Position numbers and translations under genes: made by a program. The notes below the pieces were generated by a model. It saw only the letters and a program-made list of their open reading frames with translations, had not been told where the DNA came from and searched no databases. Positions 27,943 through 37,300 of a DNA stretch of 64,000 nt are shown here, piece by piece (the stretch's first letter is position 1; every line of letters begins with the position of its first letter). Source of the DNA: Nocardioides sp. Root240 (GTDB lineage: Bacteria > Actinomycetota > Actinomycetes > Propionibacteriales > Nocardioidaceae). The stretch covers positions 607,874-671,873 of the forward strand of contig NZ_LMIT01000001.1 in the NCBI RefSeq assembly GCF_001428825.1, written 5' to 3'.

Positions 27943-30900
27943 ATGCATTCAACGCGCCCTGCACACGCGACCTCATCGACGACAGGGTCGGTGGCCGGCT
28001 CGGGACGGACCACCGGGCGGCGACGCCATCGCCCGGCCAGACAGGTGAAGTCCCGACTCCGGGCGCTGTTCAGCGCGCGGCGGCGCCGGGTGGCCGTGAC
28101 CACCGCCTTCTCCGTGTCGCTCGCCCTGGGCATGCAGATCGTCGCGCAACCGGTCGGGGCCGACCCCGGCCCCGTGGGCAGCGGCTTCACGGTCACCACC
28201 GGCGACCTGGCCTTCATCCTGCGCCAGATCAAGATCGCCGAGCGGCACTCGCTGACGCGCACGCCGGCTCACCCCTGCAGCACGCTGCTGAACCAGCCCG
28301 GTGACGGGATCCCGGACGCCGAGCAGGTGCCCGACATCCTCACCACCTACGGCCTTCGGACCGTCGACGGGAGCTGCAACAACCTCAAGGCCGGCGACGA
28401 GTTCGTCGCTGCAGCCGACCAGCCCTTCCCCCGGCTGACCGATCCCAGGTTCCGCCCGGCCGAGAACGTCCCGACCGGCTTCGGCCCTCCGGGACCGTCG
28501 TCGTACGCGCAGAAGAAGGGCAACGTGTTCGACTCGCAGCCGCGCGTGGTCAGCAACCTGGTCGTCGACCAGACCTCCACCAACCCGGCTGCGATCGCCG
28601 CCGCCGGCTTCCCGGTCCGCTCACAGGGCAACCCAGGGCTGTTCCCGTGCACGACCGACCCAGACCTGACGGCCGACCCGCCGGTCGCGGGCTCCCCGGC
28701 GAACTGCGTGCCCAGCCACCACACGCTGTTCATCCCGAACGTGACCACGGACGTCGGCCTGTCGCCGCCGTACAACAGCCTGTTCACCTTCTTCGGCCAG
28801 TTCTTCGACCACGGTGTCGACCAGACGGTCAAGAGCGGTGCCTCGGTCTTCGTCCCACTCAAGGCCGACGACCCGCTCCGCACCCTCGGTCCGGACGGCA
28901 AGGCATCGACCGGCGACGAGGTGCCCGCGTCCCAGGCGTTCATGGTGCTCACCCGGGCGCAGAACCAACCGGGCCCTGACGGGGTCATCGGTGACGACCC
29001 GACCACGCCGGCGGACGAGAGCGCCGACGACGTGCAGAACGCCAACAACACCGACACCCCGTGGGTCGACCAGAGCCAGACCTACACCTCCCACGCGTCG
29101 CACCAGGTGTTCCTGCGTGCCTACGCGGTGAGCAGCCGGCCCGGCCCGTTCGGCGCCGACAACCCGGCGTCGGTCTCGACCGGCTCGTTCCTCGAGGGGC
29201 TCCCGGCCGGCCAGACGTACGCCGGCTCCCCCGACGGCGACGGCGGTATCGGCACCTGGGCCGCCGTCAAGAAGCAGGCCGCCGAACGACTCGGGCTGCT
29301 GCTCGTCGACATGGACGTGCTCAACGTGCCCATGCTCGCGACCGACCCCTACGGGAAGTTCATCCCGGGCCCGGCCCGCGGCCTCCCGCAGTACGTCACC
29401 AGGACCGGACTGGTCGAGGGCAACCTCGCCTCCCCGGTGGCGGTGCCGTCCAACGTGCTCCACTTCGACACCCCGTTCCTGGCGGACATCGCGCACAACG
29501 CCGACCCGAGCCCCCAGGACACCGACCACAACCCCGGCACCCCGCCGGTGGCGCCCGTTCCGGACCCCAACGACACCCCCTCGGCTGACTTCGCGAGCCA
29601 GGCGCCTGGGACCTACGACGACGAGATGCTCAACGCGCACTTCAGCTGCGGTGACGGCCGGTGCAACGAGAACATCGCCCTGTCCACGATCCACCAGGTG
29701 TTCCACTCCGAGCACAACCGCCTCGCGGCCGAGATCGACCAGACCCTGAGCAACGACACCAGCCCCGCCGGGGTCGCCGCCCTGGCGAGCTGGAAGGCGA
29801 TCGGCGTCAGCGGCTACGGCTACGGTGAACGGCTCTTCCAGGCGGCCCGCTTCATCACCGAGATGGAGTACCAGCACCTGGTCTTCGAGGAGTTCGCCCG
29901 CAAGGTCCAGCCGGCGGTCCGGCCGTTCCACGTCTACAGCCCCGACGTCAACCCGGCGATCGAGGCGGAGTTCGCTCACGCGGTCTACCGCTTCGGGCAC
30001 TCGATGCTGGACGACGACGTCGCCCGGCGGAACGGGGACGGCTCCGACAACTCGGTGCCGCTGCTCACGGCCTTCCTCAACCCTCCGGAGTACTTCGACG
30101 GAGGCTCCGCCGGAACGCTCAACGCCCGGCAGGCCGCGGGAAGTGTTGTGATGGGATCCTCGGACCAGGCGGGCAACGAGCTCGACGAGTTCGTGACCGA
30201 GACCCTGCGCAACAACCTGCTGGGCCTGCCTCTCGACCTGCCGGCCATCAACATGACACGTGCCCGTGAGGCCGGCGTCCCGCCGCTCAACGACGTGCGC
30301 CGACAGATCTTCGCGGAGACGAATGACGGCCAGATGGCGCCGTACACGAGCTGGAGCGACTTCGGGCAGCACCTGAAGCACCCCGAGTCGCTGATCAACT
30401 TCGTGGCGGCGTACGGACAGCACCCCACCATCACGGGGGCCACTACGCTGGTCGCCAAGCGGGACGCTGCTCGGGCCATCGTCGACCCGAAACCGACCGA
30501 CACCCCGCCGGCCGATGCGGCGGACTTCATGTTCAGCACGGGCGCCTGGTCCAGCAACGCTGCCGGCGTGACCACCACCGGTCTGGACGACGTCGACCTG
30601 TGGGTCGGCGGACTCGCCGAGATAACCAACCTCTTCGGCGGACTGCTGGGCACCACGTTCAACTACGTGTTCCAGACCCAGCTGGAGAAGCTGCAGGACA
30701 ACGACCGGTTCTACTACCTGGCCCGCACGCCCGGCCTGAACCTGCGTACGCAGCTCGAGGGCAACTCGTTCTCCGAGCTGATCCAGCGCAACACCGACAA
30801 CACCAACACCCTCAAGGCGGACGCCTTCGCGACGGCCGACTGCAAGTTCCAGCTCGCCAACCTCGCCGGCACTCCTGCCGGGTTCACCGCCAACGGAGCC

Positions 30901-33642
30901 ACCGTGGCCGACGACCCGACGACCGAGTGCGACGAGACCGCCCTGCTGCTGCGCAAGCCGGACGGAACCATCCAGTACCGGCAGTTCAACTCGGTCGACC
31001 CGTCCGGCATCAACGGACAGTCGGTCTACCAGGGAACCGACGGACCCGACCGGGTCTTCGGCGGCAACGACAACGACACCTTCTGGGGCGGCAAGGGCCG
31101 CGACGTCATCGAGGGCAACGGCGGCGACGACGTGGCGCTCGGGGGTGAGGGCGACGACATCCTCACCGACCTCGGGGGCGCTGACGTCCTCAAGGGCGGT
31201 CCCGGCAACGATGCGGCCGATGCCGGCATCGGGGACGACATCATGATGGGTGGAGACGGCCAGGACTTCCTCAACGGAGGAGCCAACGACAACGAGGAGT
31301 TCGCCGGTCCCGGCAACGACTACGTGATCCTCGGTCAGGGCGCCGACGCCGCCTTCGGCGACGGCGGGGACGACTGGATGGAGGGCGGATCGGGCCAGGA
31401 CCTCATCCAAGGTGACCACGGGGCGCCGTTCTTCGACGACCCGGGCGAGACCGCGGCACCCGGCAACGACATCATGATCGGCCAGGTCGGTGAGAACGAC
31501 TACGACGCCGAGGGCGGGGACGACCTGATGGCCGCCAACGCGACGGTCGACCGCAACGCCGGAGCCGGTGGCTTCGACTGGGCCTTCCACCAGTTCGACA
31601 CGGTGGGCGCCGACGAGGACATGGCCATCAACAACAACCTGGTCGGTGTGCCGATCCAGGTGGTCATCAACCGTGACCGGTGGCAGGAGGTCGAGGCGAA
31701 CTCGGGCTCCCGGTTCAACGACGTGATCAAGGGCACCAACGACGTGCCGGTCGACGTCGGCGGCGCCGGCTTCACCGGGTGCGACGCACTCGACCAGGCC
31801 GGGGTCGACCGGATCGCCGGGCTCGCCGTCCTGGTTCCGCCGAGCATCATGACCACTCCGGCAGCCTCGCTGGACGCCAACGCGGCAGCCGCCGGCTGCC
31901 CGCTCACCGGCAACGTCTGGGGTGACGGGGAGATCCTCATCGGTGGTGGCGGAAGCGACACGATCACGGGTCGGGGCGCCGACGACATCATCGACGGCGA
32001 CCGCTCGCTCAACGTCCGGATCGACGTGCACGCCAACGTCGACGGGACGGGTCCGGTCATCGGGAGCACCGACCTCATGGAGCGCTCCTACCTGGCCGGA
32101 AACCCGAAGACGCTGCAGCAGGCGGTGTTCGACGGGACCGTCGACCCGGGCCAGCTGGTGATGGAACGCGCTCTGCAACCGGCACCCGCCGGCGACCGCG
32201 ACGCCTCCTCGCCCGCGACCAGCCCGGCGCCTGCGGTGGACACCGCCGTGTTCCTCGGTCCGCGGACCAGCTACACCGTCACGACGGTCGGCGACCACCT
32301 GGTCGTCGAGCAGACCGGTCCCCTCGGTGCCGCCCAGAAGGCCCTGGACGGCAGGGACACGCTGCGCAACATCGAGCGACTGCAGTTCACCAACGACGAC
32401 GGCACCACGGAGATCGTGGTCCTGGCGGCACCCGACGCACCCACGATCGGGACCGCCACGGCCGGACCTTCCTCCGCCGACGTCACCTGGACCGCCGCGA
32501 CGACCGGCCAGCCGACCAGCTCGTTCGAGATCCAGGTGCTCAGCGGCGGCGTCCAGCAGGGAGCCCTGCGGACCGCGCCGTCGACCGACAGCAGCATCCA
32601 CGTCACCGGCCTGACCAACGGCACCTCCTACACCTTCCGGGTGCGGGCGGTGGGAGCCTTCGGCACCGGCCCCTACTCGGCGGAGTCCAACGCGGTCATC
32701 CCCGCGAACGCCGCCCCCGGGGCTCCGTCCATCGGTACGGCGACCGCGGGCATCAACTCCGCGAGCGTCACCTGGTCCGGGCCGGCCGACACCGGCGGGT
32801 CCCCGATCACCGGCTTCCGGGTGCAGGCGATCGACGCCGGCAACACCGTGGTCGGTACCACCACCGTGAACAACCCGAGCGCCACCAGCGCGACGGTCAC
32901 GGGACTGGCAGCAGGCACCTCGGTGCGGCTTCGGGTGGCGGCCATCAACGCGGTCGGCACGGGTGCCGACAGCGCCCCGTCGAACGCGGTGACGGTCCAG
33001 GCCGACACCACGGCACCGACCGTGACGGCCCGCAACCCGGGGGTGAACGCGACCAACGTCCCGCTCGCCACCACGGTGACGGCGACGTTCAGCGAGCCGG
33101 TCCAGGGGGTCAACGGCACGACGGTCCGGCTGCGGAACACCGTCACCACGGCCATCATCGCCGCAACGGTCAGCACGAGCGGGAACACCGTGACGCTGAC
33201 GCCGAGCGCGCCGCTGGCCAACAACACCCAGTACACGGTCACGCTGACCGGTGGCGCCGCGGCGATCCGGGACCTGGCGGGCAACCCGCTGGCGACCACG
33301 ACGTGGAACTTCCGGACCCTGCCCGACGTCATCGTCCCGACCGTCCTCACCCGGACGCCGGGACCGGGGGCGACCGGGGTGGCCAGGGCTTCCAACGCCG
33401 TGGTCACCTTCAGCGAACCGGTCACCAACGTGTCACCGCTGTCCTTCACGCTCACCAACACCACGACCAACCTCCGCGTTGCGGCGGTCGTGACGGTGAG
33501 CCCGGACGGCCGGACCGCCACGTTGAACCCGGTGCTGAACCTGCAGGCCGGGAGGACCTACCGGGTCAACCTGACCAACGCCATCCGTGACCTGGCGGGC
33601 AACCGCCTGGCCCCGCTGGCCTGGACCTTCACCACCCAGTAG
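27943..33642 (+). CDS. Animal-type haem peroxidase with RTX, FN3 and Ig-like domains (MopA-like)
   Basis: The 1,899-residue protein has a long basic n-region and signal (cut near residue 73). An animal haem peroxidase domain follows (about 200-1000). The distal D289-H290 lies in FGQFFDHGVDQT, catalytic R573 with E576 in GRCNENIAL, and the proximal H686 in YRFGHS, all matching myeloperoxidase-type catalytic residues. RTX calcium-binding repeats occupy about 1027-1200, then two FN3 domains (about 1500-1690) and two Big_5-type Ig-like domains (about 1690-1899). Peroxidase plus RTX is the architecture of MopA, the Mn(II)-oxidising peroxidase of Aurantimonas and Erythrobacter. Mn oxidation is inferred; halide or phenol oxidation is possible. 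Confidence 0.88.
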   Translation: MHSTRPAHATSSTTGSVAGSGRTTGRRRHRPARQVKSRLRALFSARRRRVAVTTAFSVSLALGMQIVAQPVGADPGPVGSGFTVTTGDLAFILRQIKIAERHSLTRTPAHPCSTLLNQPGDGIPDAEQVPDILTTYGLRTVDGSCNNLKAGDEFVAAADQPFPRLTDPRFRPAENVPTGFGPPGPSSYAQKKGNVFDSQPRVVSNLVVDQTSTNPAAIAAAGFPVRSQGNPGLFPCTTDPDLTADPPVAGSPANCVPSHHTLFIPNVTTDVGLSPPYNSLFTFFGQFFDHGVDQTVKSGASVFVPLKADDPLRTLGPDGKASTGDEVPASQAFMVLTRAQNQPGPDGVIGDDPTTPADESADDVQNANNTDTPWVDQSQTYTSHASHQVFLRAYAVSSRPGPFGADNPASVSTGSFLEGLPAGQTYAGSPDGDGGIGTWAAVKKQAAERLGLLLVDMDVLNVPMLATDPYGKFIPGPARGLPQYVTRTGLVEGNLASPVAVPSNVLHFDTPFLADIAHNADPSPQDTDHNPGTPPVAPVPDPNDTPSADFASQAPGTYDDEMLNAHFSCGDGRCNENIALSTIHQVFHSEHNRLAAEIDQTLSNDTSPAGVAALASWKAIGVSGYGYGERLFQAARFITEMEYQHLVFEEFARKVQPAVRPFHVYSPDVNPAIEAEFAHAVYRFGHSMLDDDVARRNGDGSDNSVPLLTAFLNPPEYFDGGSAGTLNARQAAGSVVMGSSDQAGNELDEFVTETLRNNLLGLPLDLPAINMTRAREAGVPPLNDVRRQIFAETNDGQMAPYTSWSDFGQHLKHPESLINFVAAYGQHPTITGATTLVAKRDAARAIVDPKPTDTPPADAADFMFSTGAWSSNAAGVTTTGLDDVDLWVGGLAEITNLFGGLLGTTFNYVFQTQLEKLQDNDRFYYLARTPGLNLRTQLEGNSFSELIQRNTDNTNTLKADAFATADCKFQLANLAGTPAGFTANGATVADDPTTECDETALLLRKPDGTIQYRQFNSVDPSGINGQSVYQGTDGPDRVFGGNDNDTFWGGKGRDVIEGNGGDDVALGGEGDDILTDLGGADVLKGGPGNDAADAGIGDDIMMGGDGQDFLNGGANDNEEFAGPGNDYVILGQGADAAFGDGGDDWMEGGSGQDLIQGDHGAPFFDDPGETAAPGNDIMIGQVGENDYDAEGGDDLMAANATVDRNAGAGGFDWAFHQFDTVGADEDMAINNNLVGVPIQVVINRDRWQEVEANSGSRFNDVIKGTNDVPVDVGGAGFTGCDALDQAGVDRIAGLAVLVPPSIMTTPAASLDANAAAAGCPLTGNVWGDGEILIGGGGSDTITGRGADDIIDGDRSLNVRIDVHANVDGTGPVIGSTDLMERSYLAGNPKTLQQAVFDGTVDPGQLVMERALQPAPAGDRDASSPATSPAPAVDTAVFLGPRTSYTVTTVGDHLVVEQTGPLGAAQKALDGRDTLRNIERLQFTNDDGTTEIVVLAAPDAPTIGTATAGPSSADVTWTAATTGQPTSSFEIQVLSGGVQQGALRTAPSTDSSIHVTGLTNGTSYTFRVRAVGAFGTGPYSAESNAVIPANAAPGAPSIGTATAGINSASVTWSGPADTGGSPITGFRVQAIDAGNTVVGTTTVNNPSATSATVTGLAAGTSVRLRVAAINAVGTGADSAPSNAVTVQADTTAPTVTARNPGVNATNVPLATTVTATFSEPVQGVNGTTVRLRNTVTTAIIAATVSTSGNTVTLTPSAPLANNTQYTVTLTGGAAAIRDLAGNPLATTTWNFRTLPDVIVPTVLTRTPGPGATGVARASNAVVTFSEPVTNVSPLSFTLTNTTTNLRVAAVVTVSPDGRTATLNPVLNLQAGRTYRVNLTNAIRDLAGNRLAPLAWTFTTQ

Positions 33643-33664
33643 GAGGAGCACAGCACCCCGTGAG

Positions 33665-33699
33665 ACGGATGCCCGTGGCCGACGGCCACGGGCATCCGT
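33665..33699. terminator. Perfect 16-bp hairpin after the peroxidase gene
   Basis: ACGGATGCCCGTGGCC, three bases, then the exact complement. It starts 22 bases after the stop codon and separates the peroxidase gene from the next promoter. There is no T-tract. Confidence 0.75.
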
Positions 33700-33728
33700 G
33701 CGTCCGCGCCCGGCTCCGACTCGGCGTT

Positions 33729-33746
33729 CCCAAGATCCGTGCAAGG
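33729..33746 (+). promoter_or_regulatory. SARP-type direct repeat before the multicopper oxidase unit
   Basis: CCCAAGA and TGCAAGG at 11-bp period lie 22 bp before ATG 33768. A weak -10-like AACGAT starts nine bases after the second half-site, close to the 8-bp spacing usual for SARP promoters. Confidence 0.6.
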
Positions 33747-33767
33747 CCGGCGGAGAACGATCGGAGC

Positions 33768-34358
33768 ATGGACCAGCTCGTGCAACGCCGCGGCGCCGGG
33801 GAGACCCGGTGGACCATGCTCCTCGTCGCCCTGCTGCTGGCCGCCACGGCGTACGGCGGCTACCGGGCCGTGTCGTCCATGAACGCGATCCACGACCCTG
33901 CCGCCCTCGGCGGTGACGCGCCCGCGACGCTGCGCCTGGGCGATGCCCGGGTCGAGGTGGTCGCTGCCGAGGAGGTCGTCGGCGTCGCCGGCTCCGACCT
34001 GATGGGCGGCATGGGCCACAACATCTCGGGATGGGTCAAGGCCGACCAGATGATGGTGCAGGTCTGGCTCCGGGTCTCCACCGGCGACCGGCCGGGCGAC
34101 TACGACCCGACGCAGCTGCGGGCGTACGCCACCGGGTCGCCGACCCCGATCCTGCCGGCGAGCGGATCCCTGGGCACCGGCACGTTGACGCCCCACTCGA
34201 TGGTCGAGGGCTCGGTCAGCTTCGTCGTGCCGCGCACCGAGACCCGCCTGTCCCTGAGCAGCACCACCTCGGGCTACTCCATCGACATCCCCGCGGTCGC
34301 CGGCTCTCCGGCGCCCGCCGTCACGCCGGCTCCCGGCGACGACGAGCACCACCACTGA
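33768..34358 (+). CDS. Membrane-anchored small partner protein of the multicopper oxidase
   Basis: The 196-residue protein has one N-terminal membrane helix (about residues 16-34) and an extracytoplasmic beta-rich domain (about 50-165). Methionine- and histidine-containing segments (DLMGGMGHNISG, DQMMVQ) and a C-terminal tail ending DDEHHH could bind copper or manganese. It lies 23 bases before the multicopper oxidase gene and is probably translated from the same transcript. In Bacillus, MnxG needs small partners (MnxE, MnxF); I see no sequence likeness to them, so an equivalent role is only an idea. No known domain was recognised. Confidence 0.75.
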   Translation: MDQLVQRRGAGETRWTMLLVALLLAATAYGGYRAVSSMNAIHDPAALGGDAPATLRLGDARVEVVAAEEVVGVAGSDLMGGMGHNISGWVKADQMMVQVWLRVSTGDRPGDYDPTQLRAYATGSPTPILPASGSLGTGTLTPHSMVEGSVSFVVPRTETRLSLSSTTSGYSIDIPAVAGSPAPAVTPAPGDDEHHH

Positions 34359-34381
34359 ATGCTCCGCCAAGGAGGCCAGCC

Positions 34382-37300
34382 ATGTCCCGAACCACGTCCC
34401 CCCGTCCCGCCAGCACCCCACCGAGCGCCGCGTTGACCGCCGACCTGCTGGCCGACCTGGTGGCCGGCCTGCTCTGCTGCGTCGTCGGGTCCGCCTGGCT
34501 GACGCTGCTCGAGCCGAGCAGGCACGCGGGCCACGGCGACGCCCCTGGCGGGTTCCTGCTCCAGCTGGGCGCGCTGGTGGGCTTCACCCTGGTCCCGAGC
34601 GTGTGCGCGGTCATCGCCGTCCGTACGGCGCTGCGGCCGACCGGGGTCCGCAGAGACCTCCTCCTGGTCGCGCCGGCCGCGGCTCTGGCCGACGCGGTCG
34701 GCGCCCAGCTGCACGCGTCGTCGGCGGGTGTGGCCGCCAGCCCCGCCACGTTGCTCGCCGACGGCGCGATGCTGCTCGTCGCACTGCTGCCCCTGCTCGC
34801 CCTGTGCCACGAGGTACGACGGGCCGCGGGATCGCTCTCGCCGCGCCGGGTCCGGGCGGCACTGACCCTCGCCACCGGCGCTGCGACGATGCTCACGACG
34901 TGCGCACTGACCAGCGTGGCGTCGCCGGCGAGCGCGGCGCCGGACTGCCTGGCGGGTGGTCCGGCCGACACCTCCTTCGACGTCACCGCGATCGACGTCG
35001 ACATCCCGGTCAACCGGTTCGGCGACCACGACCCGCAGGGCGCGATGTACACGCTGACCGACGCGATCCCCGCCATCCGCCACCAGGAGCAGACCCAGCA
35101 GGTCTCCATCGGCCTTCGCGACGACCCGATCCAGCCGCTGGTGATCCGGGCCAACGAGGGCGACTGCGTCGCGATCACCTTCACCAACCACACCTCCCGC
35201 GGCCCCGTTGGGATGCACGTCGACGGCCTGCGGTTCGCGCTCAGCTCCTCGGGCGACCAGGTCGGCACCAACCCCTCGTCCGCCGCCGCGCAGGGCGACA
35301 CCGTCGCCTACCGGTTCGCCGTGCCGGACGACGCCCGCGCCGAGGGAGGCCACCACATCCACCCCGGCCCGGGTATGCGGGCGGCGATCGACCACGGCTT
35401 GTTCGGCTCGCTCGTCGTCGAGCCGCGCGGCTCGACGTACTGGGACGCGACGACCGCGGGCACACCGCTGGCCTCGGGCTGGGAGGCGATCATCAAGCCG
35501 GGCGGCCCCAGCTTGCCCTGTGATCCGGACAGCCCGCAGCCGACCTGTGCCTTCCGCGAGGCCGCGATCCTGCACCACGAGATCGGCAACGACAACGAGC
35601 AGCTGACCTCGAACGATGGCACGCTCGTGCCTCTCGTCGACAACACCACGGGCTCCTACCGGCCCGGCAGCTTCGCCATCAACTACCGCAGCGAGTCCTT
35701 CCGCAACCGCCTGCTCGCCTTCCCCAGCGCGAAGAGCCACGCCTACAGCTCCTACACCTTCGGGGAGCCCTCGACGCCGATGATGCGCGGCTACCTGGCC
35801 GACCCGACCAAGATCCGGCTGATGCACGCCGGTGCGGAGAAGTTCCACATCTTCCACCTGCACGGGGGCGGCGACCGCTGGCGGTTCAACCCGGTGTCCG
35901 ACCCGTCGTATGCCTACGCCGACACCGGGCTGCGCAAGGACCCCCCGGTCGCGCTGTCACCCTCCCAGCGCCTCGACTCCCAGTCGGTCGGCCCCGGCGA
36001 GTCCTACAACCTCGAGCTCGAGGGCGGTGCCGGCGGCGTCCAGCAGTCGGCCGGCGACTTCCTCTACCACTGCCACATCGCCAAGCACTACGTCTCGGGG
36101 ATGTGGGCCCTGTGGCGGGTCTTCGACACCCTCCAGCCCGACCTGGTCCCCCTCGGCGACCGCGCGGCACCGCCCGCCGCGGTCAGCTCCTCGGGCCTGA
36201 TCGGCCGCTCCTTCGGCGGCACGAAGATCACCAAGAACAACCTCGACGCCTGGATCCGCCCGCAGCTCCCGCCCTCGGGCATCCCCGCCAGCGACCAGGA
36301 CCCCACGGTCATGGACTGGAAGGTCGCCGGTACGGCGAGCGCGCCGGTCTACCTCGGCGCCCCGGCCGACCCGACCGACTTCGTCGAGTCCCCGAAGCTG
36401 GTCAGCGGCCAGCCCAACCTCCTGCTCGTCGACCAGGGACATGTCGTGTCCGGGAGGCCGACGATCCTGTTCAACCCGTCGAACGGCCGGCCGGCGTACC
36501 CGCTCCTGCGCCCGCACATCGGTGGGCGACCGCCGTTCACCGGCAACGGTCACACCGGCGCGCCCTATCTCGGCAACAACGCGGACGCCACGTCCGGAGG
36601 CCTGACCACCGATCCGTGGGCACGCCGGCCCGACGGCCTGTGCCCGGCCGGGCGGACCACGCGCACCTACAACGTGGTCGCGGTCGCCAAGCCGATCCGG
36701 CGCACCCCGACCGTGGTCGACCAGGACGGCAAGGTCTTCGTGCTGGCCAAGGACAAGGCGGCACTGCTCGCCTCGCCCGACGGCGGGGAGCCGCTGGCGA
36801 TCCGCGCCAACCAGGGCGACTGCGTCGCGCTGACGCTCAACAGCGAGGTTCCCGACTCCTCCGCCTCCGACGGGTGGTCCAAGGTCTCGATGCACATCCA
36901 CCACCTGCAGTTCGACGTGCAGGGCTCGGACGGGGTGAGCGCCGGGTTCGCCTACGAGCACAGCGTCCGGCCTTACAACCAGGTGGCGCCGACGCTGGTC
37001 CGCAACGTGCTCAAGGGCAGCACCAGCATCACGCTGACGTCGGTCGCCGGCCTGACCGGTGTCGACGCGAACGGCAAGGCCGCGACCAAGTGGATCGCGA
37101 TCGGGCAGGGCACCGAGGACATCGAGATCCGCCAGATCAGGTCGGTGAGCACCAGCACCCGCACGGTCAGCCTGACCGCCGGCCTGTCGAAGGCGCACGC
37201 CGCCGGACAGTTCGCCGGCACCGAGTTCCTGCAGAGCCGCTGGTACCCCGACACGCTGCTGGACAACATCTTCTGGCACGACCACATCGACGGCATCCAC

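Noticed and set aside
27943..33642. Type I secretion toxin (RTX haemolysin)
   Set aside because: The RTX block is joined to a complete haem peroxidase with signal peptide, and no ABC exporter or acyltransferase genes are near.
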